From assembly GCF_029852145.1 (NCBI RefSeq), contig NC_079969.1, positions 18,409,798-18,473,797 of the forward strand: a stretch of DNA of 64,000 bases, read 5' to 3'. The stretch comes from Microplitis mediator. Its lineage: Eukaryota; Arthropoda; Insecta; Hymenoptera; Braconidae. Numbering within the stretch: position 1 is the first letter of the stretch; each line of letters begins with the position of its first letter. Below, piece by piece: positions 35,292 through 46,811 of the stretch. The translations under genes were made by a program, and so were the position numbers. The notes beneath the pieces are model-generated. The model saw only the letters and a program-made list of their open reading frames with translations. It had not been told where the DNA came from and did no database searches.

Positions 35292-36560
35292 GTGTTGCCA
35301 GATGCTATTGACGTCACTCCCAGCGAGTGGATCAAAGTTGCTCAAATGCAAGACCCCGACATTGAGACAATCATTAAGATCCTGGAGTCGGGAGATAATC
35401 AAGCAAGTACGAAACATTATTTTGAAATTTATGACCTTAGGAATGGAGTAGTTTTCCGAAGAACTGAGAATGGTAATAAATGGTTAGTGCCACGAGCTTC
35501 TCGTTTCCACGTTGTGAAAATGTGTCATGACGACCAGGGGCACCTCGGAATTGATAAGACTCTTGAGAAACTGCGTGAACATTATTGGTTTAAAGGCATG
35601 AAGAGATTTGTTTCAATATACGTTACTGCATGCTTACAATGTCTGTATTATAAGTCTACCTCTGGCCGCAAGCCCGGCATGTTGCACCCCATAGAGAAGG
35701 TTGCTCTTCCCTTCCACACAATACACATTGACCATGTGGGTCCGTTCGTTAAAATTAAACGAGGCAACACCCAGATACTAACTTTAGTTGATGGGTTTAC
35801 TGAATTTTGTATTCTTGAGCCAGTGAAAGACGTTAAAGCCAAATGGGTCATTCGAGCACTGACCCAACTGTTTGCACTTTTTGGGGTTCCTACTAGGATT
35901 ATCAGTGATAGGGGCACGAGTTTTACGTCACGACTGAATGCTGCTTTCTGTAAAGAATGCAACATCAAACATGTCCTCAATGCAGTTGAAACACCAAGGG
36001 TGAACGCACAGTGCAAACGTATGAATCGCACGCTGCTAAATTCATTAGCAACATCCAGTGCAGAGGCAGACGAAGACCAATGGGATAAATTTGTAATGAT
36101 AATCCAAAGTGGTATTAACAGTGCCACTAATCGGACTACACAAAAAACCCCAGCTCAACTTTTACTTGGTTACAGACCTCGCAGCATGGCAGATTCTATT
36201 CTTTTAGGTTCAATCCAAAGCTTGTTGAAAGCCCTGGATCTCAGAGAGATGCGGGAACAGGCGAAAACAGCTACGGGAGTTGAACAAGAGAAGCAGAAGG
36301 CCAGGTTTGACGCCAAGCGGTCCAAAACACCACAGTATACTGTCGACGAAATCGTTGTGGTTGCTACCAATCCAGTCGTGACTGGACAGAGCAATAAATT
36401 AGTCACCAAGTCTAAGGGTCCATTCAAGGTTGCTGCAGTGCTGCCCAATGACCGGTATGAGGTCCAAGACTTGCGAGAGCTGCAAAAATCCAGGGGACAA
36501 AAGACTGTCGTAGCGGTTGACAGGATGAAAAGATGGATATCCTTCAACGCACTAGAATAA
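35292..36560 (+). pseudogene. Gypsy integrase
   Basis: A 422-residue open frame. The HHCC zinc domain is visible (HDDQGHLGIDKTLEKLREHY ... CLQC), and the catalytic core has two acidic residues (HIDHVG and ISDRGTSF). The third position, normally Glu in an 'ERxNRTL'-type motif, reads Lys in QCKRMNRTL, so the DDE triad looks broken. A GPF/Y-like C-terminal region (KGPFKVAAVLPNDRYEV) precedes the stop. The length and order fit the end of a Ty3/Gypsy pol. The frame is the longest survivor of an otherwise dead element. Confidence 0.88.
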
Positions 36561-37278
36561 AATTAAGGCGAGATCATGATTTTAATCAATGTTTGTAGTT
36601 TGCAGATCTCAGAAACGTGCCTTTGGGTCATATAATGGGCCAAGAAGGGTGACCGGAACAACAGCGAGTACTCTGGGGTTGAGGATCCATGATAGGTCTC
36701 CACGATGCTCGACGGTGAGCTGACCCCCTGAGACAAAGAACGACTTGCGTCGTCCGGGTTTAGTCAGCGTGCTGGTCTTTCTGAGAACTCCGAGCCACTG
36801 GGTCAACTGGACAAGACAGTGGATGCTCAATCTCACCTACTGCCAAGTCAGGAACTTCTAGAGCCCATCAGCTTGTCACTGATGGGAGGAACCACGGAAG
36901 TTTTTGGCCAGTCAGGCACGACTAATTTCGCCAAGTTTGGAACCTTTAAGAGCCCGTCAGCTTGTCACTGACGGGAGAGACTATGGAGGATCCAGGCCAG
37001 TCAGACGTGGAATGTTTTACCGAGTCAGTTGTCCTCTTGGTTCCTGGCCACCGATCACGGCAGGTTTGGAGGACGCTGGCCTGAGGTTGGAACAGTTGGC
37101 CGTGAGTTAGGAAATGTCATGCGGGGCTTCAGTCAATAGCCTTCAGGGACGGACACTCTAGCGCAAGGCCCAGACAACTCAGTATGTGTATACCATAACC
37201 GGGTACCCCTCGACTTGCGTGGTCTTAATGACGAGGTTTACGAGGTCACAATTTGGACACCTTTTGAACTCAAAAGTT
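36561..37278 (+). repeat. Gypsy 3' region with hairpin tandem repeat
   Basis: GC-rich DNA after the integrase stop. Two roughly 88-bp tandem units (from about 36,842 and 36,930) each hold a hairpin with 8-bp stem and 7-nt loop CTTGTCA. The stems are CCCATCAG/CTGATGGG (36,864-36,886) and CCCGTCAG/CTGACGGG (36,953-36,975). The paired change keeps the stem. It may be the 3' UTR or a degraded C-terminal tail of pol. Frames on either strand are not convincing. Confidence 0.55.
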
Positions 37279-38880
37279 CTTAGGGCGCCACTGAGAGTAA
37301 AATTGCACGATCTCTCAGTATCGTGTGCAAGGCAAACAAAGCAAAGAATAAGAGAAATCTCAAGGATGAGTCCGGAAATATCCTTATCAAGGCTGGACCA
37401 CACAGCTGCAGAGTTAGGTTCTAATATTAATTTAATCGATTACTTAATGAGTGGTCGCCAGACTCAGTATCATTAGTCGATCAAAAATAACTTTTTCAAT
37501 AAATTAAATAAAATATATCCAAATTTATTTCTGACAATTTTGTGGCCAACAGATATGTTCTCTAATTTAATATTCAATTGTTTTAACAATAATAAATGTT
37601 TAAATTTCCCGACAATATTAACGTGTTTTAAAATTTAATTAATTTTCAGTTTAATATAAATTTCTCAAATTATAATAACAATTATCACTTATTCTAAATA
37701 ATTTGCTGGCGAGGTAAAATCTATTCTAAATCACACACACATACACTTTGTCCGCAATTATAATCTTTCAATGCCGAAAGTTCTGGGTTGACTTTCCAAA
37801 CCTGAATTTTATTTTAATTATGTTTTATCCTAATAAATTTTATTTAAATAAAGTTTCCAGTGATGCGGTCGGTGAGACTCAGCACCAAGGTCACAATACT
37901 TAATAAGACGCTACCAACTAAATTTCACCACCTTCTAGAGAACGGTCTGTGGGACTCAGTATCTCTAAAAGAATACCTGCTAAATTGAATTATTACTAAA
38001 TTCCAAAATTATTAATTATTAATTAATTAACCAGTGGTCGTTAGACTCGACTGAATTAATTTCTTAATACGATGCTACCTAACCAAGACAAACCCAGATA
38101 CTTAAACAATATGGCGACCGAATGCTCTCGAACCCACGCCGTTAAATTCACTATTTCTTTTATAATTTATATTTTACCCTGAATAACTTAATTATAAAAT
38201 TTTTCCGATAATCGAAACTTTCTAATGAATTTTACAATATACAATTAAATTTCCCCTTTGTAACAATAAAACTGGACCGTTATTTATTACCAAAATTTTC
38301 TGTTAAATCGTGGGTGACTCGCCTCCGCCATTACATGTCCACTGAACGTTCTGCTGTAGTGTTTGACTCGTCGTCGTACTCCTTAGCTTGTGACGCAGAT
38401 CTTGCCTTCCTGAGTATAATGATATCTCAGCAACCAGGAGAATATTGAATTTTTATACGCGGTCTTTAGGCTCGGCGTATTAATTATTTGGAAAACTGGC
38501 TTCCACTGCAGCCACAGCTTCAAAGACGTTATTTTAAAGATGATTTATTCGGGGTCAAATAAAGACGCATCGAGACGACGATGTCCAAAAAGGTAATATA
38601 AAATTGGGGTCTTTCGACTCACCATAGCAGCAACGTGATGTTGAGACTCACTCTTATAAATACTTGTGTAATATATGGCTGATCTTAAAGGTGACTGATC
38701 GCCAGCAGCACCAGGCAGTGAGTGTCGCAACTTGCGACTCTGAGTAGCTACGAAGCAGCGAAGTCCCCACTCTTGGACGATGTCAGTACCGTATACTTCT
38801 TTATAAAATTTATTGTCAACCTATAACAAGCGGGACTCGGGGCCCCTCATGGTACCCGTTTGTCACACGGCCGAAAGATT
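37279..38880 (-). repeat. LTR-like region with GGTC..GACTCAG motifs
   Basis: It starts at TTAGGGCGCCACTG (the junction seen at 31,117) and, read on minus, would begin TGTGACAAACGGGTACC near 38,876. It holds four spaced motifs of the type GGTC-N4/5-GACTC(AG) (about 37,453, 37,867, 37,944 and 38,035). The rest is AT-rich with a GC-rich section from 38,310 to 38,880. No frame is credible. Whether it is the LTR of the neighbouring plus-strand Gypsy or of another element on minus cannot be decided here. Confidence 0.35.
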
Positions 38881-39017
38881 TTAACCAATCAATAACAGTC
38901 CCAGTATTGATTTATTTGACGGCGTGGGGGCAAAGATAATGCGTGGGCCAAGAGCGCAGTCGAATTAAAATTCAAATAAAACAATTAATTTAATTTAAAA
39001 AATCCTTGTTATAATAC

Positions 39018-39332
39018 CTAACTGAGGTCTCGTTCTGAACAGGCATCCGTGAACCGGACCGTTTGGTAAACACGGAGGGATTCACGGGGTAAGGCCCTGG
39101 CATGGTTGAGAATCCTATTTTGCCCTGTCCCCAGGTAGTTTTCTTGTAGTTTTATTACCCTGATCGGGTCATTAATGAGAATTTCCTTGTATGAATTTTT
39201 CAGATCCAGGGAGTCAAAGCCGAGGACGGTTTGGGTGGGCAGGAAAGGCCGATTGTGGGAGTACTTTTTCACTCTCAAAAAAATTCCGTCAACCACCGTA
39301 TTCTTCGGGTCGTAAAATCCCTTTCCCAGCAT
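39018..39332 (-). CDS. Unrecognised open frame, possibly a gag fragment
   Basis: A 104-residue frame in a GC-richer patch with balanced, non-repetitive amino-acid use (for example TQTVLGFDSLDLKNSYKEIL and NDPIRVIKLQENYLGTGQ). An in-frame stop precedes its ATG closely, so it is a fragment. I do not recognise a domain. Its position between LTR-like DNA and a dispersed repeat suggests a retroelement capsid remnant, but that is only an inference. No frame continues beyond either end. Confidence 0.3.
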   Translation of the reverse strand: MLGKGFYDPKNTVVDGIFLRVKKYSHNRPFLPTQTVLGFDSLDLKNSYKEILINDPIRVIKLQENYLGTGQNRILNHARALPRESLRVYQTVRFTDACSERDLS

Positions 39333-39807
39333 CCAAGGGGCTCATGACGTCACGGGATCCTAAGAACAACTCTAAGTGGTAGCAAAGGCTAACACCCTCG
39401 AGAGTCAAAGGGCATGAGGCGGATTTTCCTCAGCCTTCGAGAGACACGCATCACCAGTTTGGGACACTGGACCGGTTTTCGCTTTTCCCTTATCGTATCA
39501 TTGTAATCGTGGAGTACCGTCTGACAGTTATACTTACATACCAATTTAATAGACTGTATCACATTGCTGATAACTATACTCTACGGGTTTCATTAATTAT
39601 TGTGAGAATCATTTAACATCATTCGAACATTGTAAAGAGTGTAGCTATAAACTTAAATAAATCACTGAACCAAAGAAATAGATTACTACACAAGTAACAA
39701 TACAATAGTCCCTTAAAATTTCAAAGATTTCATTGTTATAAAGATTTAAAAAAAAAATATTTTTTAATCATGAAATTTTCAGCCTCTAGACCAACGGGTC
39801 CCCTTAA

Positions 39808-40640
39808 TATACACTAATGCAAAAAATTAAAGGAGCAGAAAAATTTTATAAATTTTTTAGTGATTTTTGGAAGGCTGTAACTTGGTGAAAAAAAATCGTA
39901 TCGAAAATTGAAAAAAAGCATTTTATAGCTTGAAATCTCTAGTTTAGGTGATTTTTTTTCAAAATTTTTTAAAAGCTCTGATTATTGCGCAAACATGAGA
40001 AATACCGCGAGCCAAAAAATTTCTAAATTTTTTTTTTTTTTCCGAAGAGCCCACGGACCGCGGAAAAATTCTTTCAACTAAACGAATGCATACATCGTTT
40101 AGCAAATTTATTCAGCTTCAATTTGGTTTTTTTTTTAACCTCGTAGGACGATTTGTCGCAGAGATATCAGCCTTCAAACAGAAAATGATCCTTTTGGCTT
40201 TGATCTTCGATATTTCAGGTACCAATGATCGCACAGAAAGTTGAAGGGCGGCGTTGAAAACTTGAATAAATTCCCTACAAGACCCTGTCATCATTTTTTG
40301 AAAAAAAAATTTTTTTTTTTTTTTAACTTCCATTAGAAGAAAGTACAAAGTAATGACTTTTTTTGGGTTTTTAGTAAATCAACCGCTACTCTGCAAATAT
40401 CGATAAAAAAAATAATGTTGCCAGGGACTTTTTTAGCTCAATGTACCCCCAAGACCCCTGTGAATTTTTAAATTGATCTATCGAACCGTATTTTGGGAAT
40501 CATCGATCAAAGTTTAGCTAAACAATTAAAGGAGCAAGTTTTGTTCCTTTAATTGTGTAATCATAATCAAAATGAAAAAAATTTTTTTTTTCGACTTTTC
40601 TCAAATTTTTGCGTTGGTAACTCAGCAAATGCAAGGAAAT
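39808..40640. repeat. Single diverged arm of the ATTAAAGGAACA palindrome family
   Basis: It begins TATACACTAATGCAAAAAAT and follows the left arm of 12,991-13,822 in order, including 'aggctgtaa', 'gagatatcagccttcaaa', 'atgttgccagg' and AATTAAAGGAGCAAG. It is more diverged than the other copies. It is followed to about 40,760 by T/A runs that create spurious Lys/Phe-rich frames. Confidence 0.7.
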
Positions 40641-41247
40641 GACAAAAAAAATGAAAAATTTCCAAAAAATGTCAAAAAAAATCGAAGAAAAAAAAAAAAT
40701 TGAAACTTGTTTTTTGTGTTCAAAATTTTTTTTTTGACATTTTTTGGATAAGATATTCGGTCGCGTCCCAGCGACACAGTACACACTCGTACAATAGAGA
40801 GATACACGGCAACTAGCTAACACATATCTAATGCAACCAACATTACTTTGTATTATATAATTCATTAAATAAAACTAATTATTTATTATTTTGTTAACAC
40901 TAATAATTGGAGTCAGATAAATTAATTAACGTAGTGATTAAGATCATATAAGCCTCATCCCAGTCGCTACATATATATTTCTGATGTTGGAAAAAAATTT
41001 TTATTCAATTAAATATATGTTATAATCATTAGGAAAATTATTTTTATTTGACTTGACGATGTTTTGCTTTAAGAGCGCCACCACTACTACGCATGTGATA
41101 GACAACCGGTAAACTACATTTGTTGTAACTAATATAAATAAATAAAACAATAAGATATGCATCATATAATTATGTTCGTGGTTCGTTGAAAATTTTATTA
41201 ATTTAATAATTAACCTGTGAAATCAAAAAAATTTAATGAAATTTGCC

Positions 41248-41913
41248 GTCCATCTATTGGAGATAAATTTCTCGCCTTAACGCAATAGATGTACATTGGA
41301 TTTATCAGGTAAATTTTCAATTTATTTTTTTCTCATAACATTTAAATAAAATAGTTTGTTAAAATGAACTATTATTTATTCATTGATTTATATTTAATAT
41401 AAATGAAATGTAAATAAAATAATGATTAATTTATAAATATTTATAAATTATTAGTTAATATTATGTAATATATTATCATATAATTTGCGTTACCTAATAT
41501 GTAGAAGTGAGAAATTGTTAAAGGTAATAATAAAAATACTACATATATTTTAAAAATTATTATCTTACGTTTGTTTTTTAATTAATCGTATTAAACATAA
41601 ATCGTAATGTGAAAAATTTAATGATTTTTTATATACATAATAAGATGAAAATATCGTTTGCAAGAAGCGTCCATCTACTGGTATTGGATGTCCATCTATT
41701 GGAGATTTTGTCCATCTATTGAGGATTTCGACTTTTTCTTAAACTTTCTTTTTTTGTACTCAACCACTACGTTATACAAAGTTTAAATTATTTTTTTCTA
41801 GTTAATTAAACATTTTTGCATAAGTATAATTTATTTTATTATAACTTATTTATATTTTATTGCTTTATTTCGATTAAAAAACACGAGAGTCTGCTAATCC
41901 GTCCATCTATTGG
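41248..41913. repeat. Five dispersed copies of GTCCATCTATTGG
   Basis: Copies start at 41,248, 41,669 (one change), 41,690, 41,710 (last base changed) and 41,901. Those at 41,669-41,722 are clustered 20-21 bp apart. The surrounding DNA is plain AT-rich with no gene from 40,760 to 41,928. The last copy is 15 bp from the target duplication of the LINE insertion. Confidence 0.7.
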
Positions 41914-42191
41914 CACGTTTACCCTATTAACTGAAAAAAATAAGATAGATAGATTTCATTTATTGTTTCCACTGACATGTACAAGTCTATAACAACAAGG
42001 TTAGATTTTTCATACAATAGTAATTAAGTACAAAACATAGAATTAAACGCAATTGCACCAGTAATTATAAAAATAATATATAGATAAATATAAAAATAAA
42101 ATCATATAAAAGTTAATAAATAAAACATAGAAAAACATAGAAAAAAGCAATAGTATGGTTAAAGCACATCAGATTACAAAGTTAAAGTAAG

Positions 42192-45100
42192 TTACTCATT
42201 TAAGCAAAATGCTCTTAATCTACAACAATGTTGTAAAAAATTGTATACATTTTTCATTGATTTTGAGTCACAGTTTATCAGGAAATTCCATTGCTGATCA
42301 GGTGCTGCTCTGAGGGCATTCAAATAAAATTTTCGATAGGGCTCGTAGATTGGACAATTAAAAAATAAATGTTCGAGGGAATCAAGCTGCTCAGTGTTGC
42401 AAATGAGACACAACTGCCTTGGATGAAATTTATAGAAAGATTGGTTAAAGACCAAGTGAGAGTAGTACTTGCTTGCCAGCCTCACTTGTATAATAACTTT
42501 AAGGACAGGAAAAGAGATTCTTTTATTTAAGAATTCAGATCTTGCACCATCAGCTGGTCTTGGAAGTTGTAATTGAAGGTGATGAGCATTGGTGGCTCTT
42601 CTCAGGTCTTCTTGGTGCAGGTAACTTTTGTATTTTGTAAGAAAGTACTGCTTGAATGCTTTCCAGCTATCCGGTTCTAGTTTTACCAGGGATGGTATTA
42701 ATTCCGGGGCAATTTTATTGATTAGATTAAGAACAAGGCATAACCAGTTGTGCTTGTCACTTCTGCAGAAGTTTTTAAGTGTCATTAGACGCTGAAGACA
42801 TACTTTGGGATACCTGTCATCTTCCATATCAAGGATTTTGATGATCCAATTCCACGTAGCCGAGATAACTTGAAATGATAGAAGCAGCTTGCCAAGTTCG
42901 ATTCTTAGGACGGCTCCATCGGTGTTTCTAGGCAGGCCAAAAATTCTTTTGAAGAACTCGGTTTGAACTTGTTCAATTGTATCCAAGTATCTAACTGCCC
43001 AGATGGGTGAGGCATATAAAAGGGTGGAAGTGATGATACTATCGAATAGCTTGTTGATACACTCAAAAGAGTCTGTTTTAGCTTGGATGAGTGTAGCGTG
43101 CACAGAATTGAAGGCAAGTTTGGCTTTATTAATTGCTGCCGATGCTGACTTTCTGCTAAAACCTGAAGATGCGATTTTAATACCGAGATATTCGTAGGAC
43201 TCCACAATAGCAATTTCCTTATCTCCATAGAGGAACTGCTTCATTACTGGCAGCCTACCACCTCTTCTACAAATTAGAATTTTAGTTTTATCTATATTGA
43301 CGCTCAAGTGATTATTATCACAGTACTTTTTGAGGTGCTCGATTTTCTTTTGCAGATCCGTAGGTGAGGAGGCAAGAATGACGAGGTCATCTGCATATAG
43401 CAGGAGGATGATGTCTAAATGGCCATCAATGTTAGTGCCTTCACATCCCTGTTCTCTCAGATACTGCTCCAGGTCAGCAATGAATATGAGAAAGAGAAGA
43501 GGGCTAAGCAGTTCCCCCTGCAGTACGCCTTCGTTTATCTCAAAGTCACATGATAGCTCTCCATTCACTTTCAGCTTAAAATTGGCCGAATTATAAATAT
43601 TTCTCAGTAGTCTGACGATTTTAGCACTGCAGCCAGCATTGAAGAGCTTCTTCCACAGTAGATCATGATGAACCGAGTCAAAGGCTCTTTTAAAGTCAAC
43701 AAAAAGCAGAAGTTGTTGTGCTTTGCGCTGTCGAAGCCGGCAGTTTAGTGCAGACATTAGTGTAAATAAGTTAACCAGACTGCGATTCCGGAAGGATCTT
43801 ACTGTTCTCAGCCCAGTTTGTTAGTCGTTTGTTTATCAAGTTAGTAAGCGGTTTAGCTAAATGATTGATCAAGGCAATGCCACGGTAATTCTGAGGATCA
43901 AGTTTGTCACCTTTTTTATGTAACAGGGTTATAAGGGCCGTAAACCAGTGCTCCGGTGGAGTTTCTTCTCTTAAAATTTTATTAAGTAGGCATAAAGTAT
44001 ATAGTTTCCAGTTATATGGCATGTTTTTCAAAAATTCATTTTGAATGTTATCTGGACCAGATGACTTATTATTTTTACAACTGGCGAACGCCTTATCCAG
44101 TTCCTCCATGGTAAATTCTGTATCTAGCTCTGGATGCTCTACTCCGAAAAACATTGTGGTATCTGGTACATTTGGAGAGGAGTTTTTGGAGTAAAAGTCC
44201 TCCCAAACATCAAGTGATATTGGATTTGGCATAAGTTGTGAGTGTTTGACTCTTTTAATAGTCCTCCAGAATTCAGCTGAGTTTCTAGTATTTGCTAGAG
44301 CGTCTAGGATCATCAATTTTTTCTTCCTCTTTTTATTTTTAATTAATTTATAGTAGTCTCTCTTGACTTTTCTATATGCTTCGAGCTAAGGATTTTTAAA
44401 ACCTGTAGATTTACATTCGGCGAAACTTTTCTTGACTACTTTGCTAGCAGTACGGCACTCAGTGTCAAACCAGTCTTGCTTTTGCTGTTGAGACCTTTGG
44501 TACTTCTGTAGATTCAGATAAGGTGAGTTTTTCATACCAGCAGAGTGAGCTGCATCAATAATGGCTTCAGTAAGTTTTGTACTGATTTGGGTGATATTTT
44601 CTTCCTCAAAGTTGGCTGAGATATTATACGAGCGTCTCAAATGGTCTTTAAATTTTTCTTTGTTCTCAGGCTTCCAATTTAGCAATTTTCTTTTGACCTT
44701 AAGTTCAGGCAAGTCTGGCTGACAATCAGTTTGTGCCGATAGACTGATTACAATTGGGAAGTGATCGGATGGATTTAGCTCTTGGATGACTTTTAGATCT
44801 TTAATATCACCAAGCCTATTGCAGTTGATCCAAGCAAAGTCCACTATGCTGCAGCCAATATGAGTGCACGTGAACTGCGCGGGAGTGTCACTGGTGGTTC
44901 TTCCATTAAGGAGAGCAAAACTATTGTTTTCTAAGCATTCGACCAGTTTACGACCTTTGTGATTGGTGATCGAGTCCAGTGAGACTCTATCCGGGCAAAC
45001 ATTAGTTCCGAGTGTTACCTCAACTGGTAGAGTATTAAGATTACCCAGTCGTGCGTTGAAGTCACCCATTATTAATATAGGTAGATGTCCGAAGGAGGAC

Positions 45101-45480
45101 ATGATTACGTCCAAAGTAATTTGAAGGAGTTCAAGCAATGTGTTAATATCCCTGGATGGCCTAAAGTAAATGCATGCAACAATTGCTTCGAGGTGCCGCG
45201 AGTTGATATGAATGAAGATCCAGCTGTCTGTTGTATCAATGATTCTGGCCTGATAAAGCTTATTGAGGATAATAGCCAGTCCTCCACTGGCGTGACCGGT
45301 GCTTTTTTCCTTGATTGCGTTGACACAGAATACTTGGTATTTATCCCAGGCTTGAGGAAGAATTATTGTGTCAGTTGCCCAGGTTTCACAGATGCAGAAA
45401 ATGTCAGCCTCCAATGGCAAGTTATGACTGAAAAGATTACTGATGCCTCTAGAGTTCCATACTATTGCTGCTAGTTTTTT
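42192..45480 (-). pseudogene. LINE ORF2: endonuclease and reverse transcriptase, broken twice
   Basis: The frame opens at the A AAA AAC heptamer (45,474-45,480), with IVWNSRGI as the start of the AP-endonuclease. This is followed by FCICETW, MGDFNARLG and PSDHFPIVI, the catalytic acids and histidine. A TAG at 44,388-44,386 interrupts the endonuclease-RT linker. RT follows (NKSSGPDNIQNEFLKN, LHKKGDKLDPQNYRGIALIN, LPESQSG), with a frame change near 43,770. Then come FVDFKRAFDSVHHDLLW, the catalytic LLYADDLVILA and a C-terminal zinc motif CLICNTEQLDSLEHLFFNC. No RNase H is seen. There is no in-frame Met before about residue 120, so an internal start would miss part of the nuclease. Confidence 0.87.
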
Positions 45481-46811
45481 GAAAGTTGATCGCTGGTTGT
45501 GCGTCTATTGGGCGTACGCTTTTGCTTTGAGCTATTGTCAGGCTTTAATGTATTCTGATTGTGGTCCCAGAAATGCAAAATGCCGCCTATCTTTAATTTA
45601 TTGCCGACTATTTCAGTTTTCATTCCTAAGTCATGTTTTTCCTTCGCAATTAAGAGCAGGTTTTTTCTTTGTTCAAGTTCACGTGATGTCAAGTCGTTGA
45701 CAATAGATATTTTGCTTTCTTTTAACACTGTGGCTTTGTTAGACATTATCCTGAATTTAGCGTTATGAGAATTCAGTTTGACTCGAATAATCTTACCAAC
45801 TCTATCAACATTTTGAATTTTTACAATATCATCTTTCGCGTTGAATTTCTCTGAGAGAAATTGCAGAGTGTTTTCTTGCAGCTTGCTAAGCTCCCAGTTG
45901 TGATTCTTAATGATGATGTTCATTTTCTTGCTTTCCTTTTCCTGTTCATTCAGTAATTGTTCCATCTTCTTAAGCTTTTTATTAGTTAATTCCATAAATT
46001 CCAGTGATTTGGGAATCATCATATTATCCGACGTTTGTGGCTTATCTGATATGTGTTGCTTGAGCTCAGTGATTTCAGTTTCTAGCTGGGCTTGTTTAGC
46101 TTTAACCTCCATCCATTTTTCATTCCACGAATCTTCAATCTTCTTTATCTCACCTTTAACTTCAGTTATAACCTCTGCATTACTAGTTTTAACTTCCTCA
46201 ATTTTATTTTCGAGCCTGGAGACATTTGATGTGGCTTCCGATCTCATCAAAGATATTTGGTTAGACAGGCCATTTAAGACCTTTTTCAACTCGTCATCCA
46301 TATTTTCTTGGTTGTTAAAGCCTGTAACAAAAAGAGTATCAGAAGTAAGATTGTCCACAGGGTTACTGTCATCAGAATTAGACTTAACTGAGTTATCAAG
46401 GGTTTTGGAGCTATCTACTCTTTTGAACGGATGTAGGTTAGACTCAGAGTCTGACAAGGATGTATCAAGTTCCTTATTCGCGTCTCTTTTGCGCTTAAGA
46501 AAATCCCTGATATCACTTTCTGAGCCCACACGTTCTCTGGTGAAAGTTAGTGCTTTGATTTTTCTTCCAGGTTTGTTGGCAGCTTGTACAGTGTTGCAGA
46601 GAATGTCAGAGACTTCTGTGATAGTTACTGCTTGTTTTGGATCTTGATGATCATCTTGCTTCTGATGATCATCGAGAGTCTTCGAATACGAAGCTACATG
46701 CCTTGGATCTTGATGGCTAAGTGAAAGTCCTGGTGCAGGTACTTTTTGTGAGACGATTATTCTTGGTGGATTGTTAGCAATAATTTTCTTAACATCCTCA
46801 CCAGATACCAT
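45471..46811 (-). CDS. LINE ORF1 protein (coiled coil plus RRM-like)
   Basis: 446 residues from an ATG at 46,811. The N-terminal half is polar and Asp/Ser-rich. Residues of about 175-300 form a heptad-rich coiled coil (for example SRLENKIEEVKTSNAEV and KAKQAQLETEITELKQHI), expected to trimerise. The C-terminal part (about 310-430) resembles the L1-type ORF1 RNA-binding region (NIIIKNHNWELSKLQ ... LKIGGILHFWDHNQN). It would bind element RNA as a chaperone. The frame is intact. It ends TCA AAA AAC TAG, so the A AAA AAC heptamer sits directly on the stop, and ORF2 is open in the -1 frame from there. Confidence 0.8.
   Translation of the reverse strand: MVSGEDVKKIIANNPPRIIVSQKVPAPGLSLSHQDPRHVASYSKTLDDHQKQDDHQDPKQAVTITEVSDILCNTVQAANKPGRKIKALTFTRERVGSESDIRDFLKRKRDANKELDTSLSDSESNLHPFKRVDSSKTLDNSVKSNSDDSNPVDNLTSDTLFVTGFNNQENMDDELKKVLNGLSNQISLMRSEATSNVSRLENKIEEVKTSNAEVITEVKGEIKKIEDSWNEKWMEVKAKQAQLETEITELKQHISDKPQTSDNMMIPKSLEFMELTNKKLKKMEQLLNEQEKESKKMNIIIKNHNWELSKLQENTLQFLSEKFNAKDDIVKIQNVDRVGKIIRVKLNSHNAKFRIMSNKATVLKESKISIVNDLTSRELEQRKNLLLIAKEKHDLGMKTEIVGNKLKIGGILHFWDHNQNTLKPDNSSKQKRTPNRRTTSDQLSKN

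Noticed and set aside
35648..36127. 159-residue minus-strand frame opposite the integrase
   Set aside because: Shadow of the Gypsy integrase with no recognisable motif.
45910..46647. 245-residue plus-strand open frame
   Set aside because: Antisense shadow of the LINE ORF1. The Ser/Leu-rich composition is the complement of the Glu/Lys-rich coiled coil.
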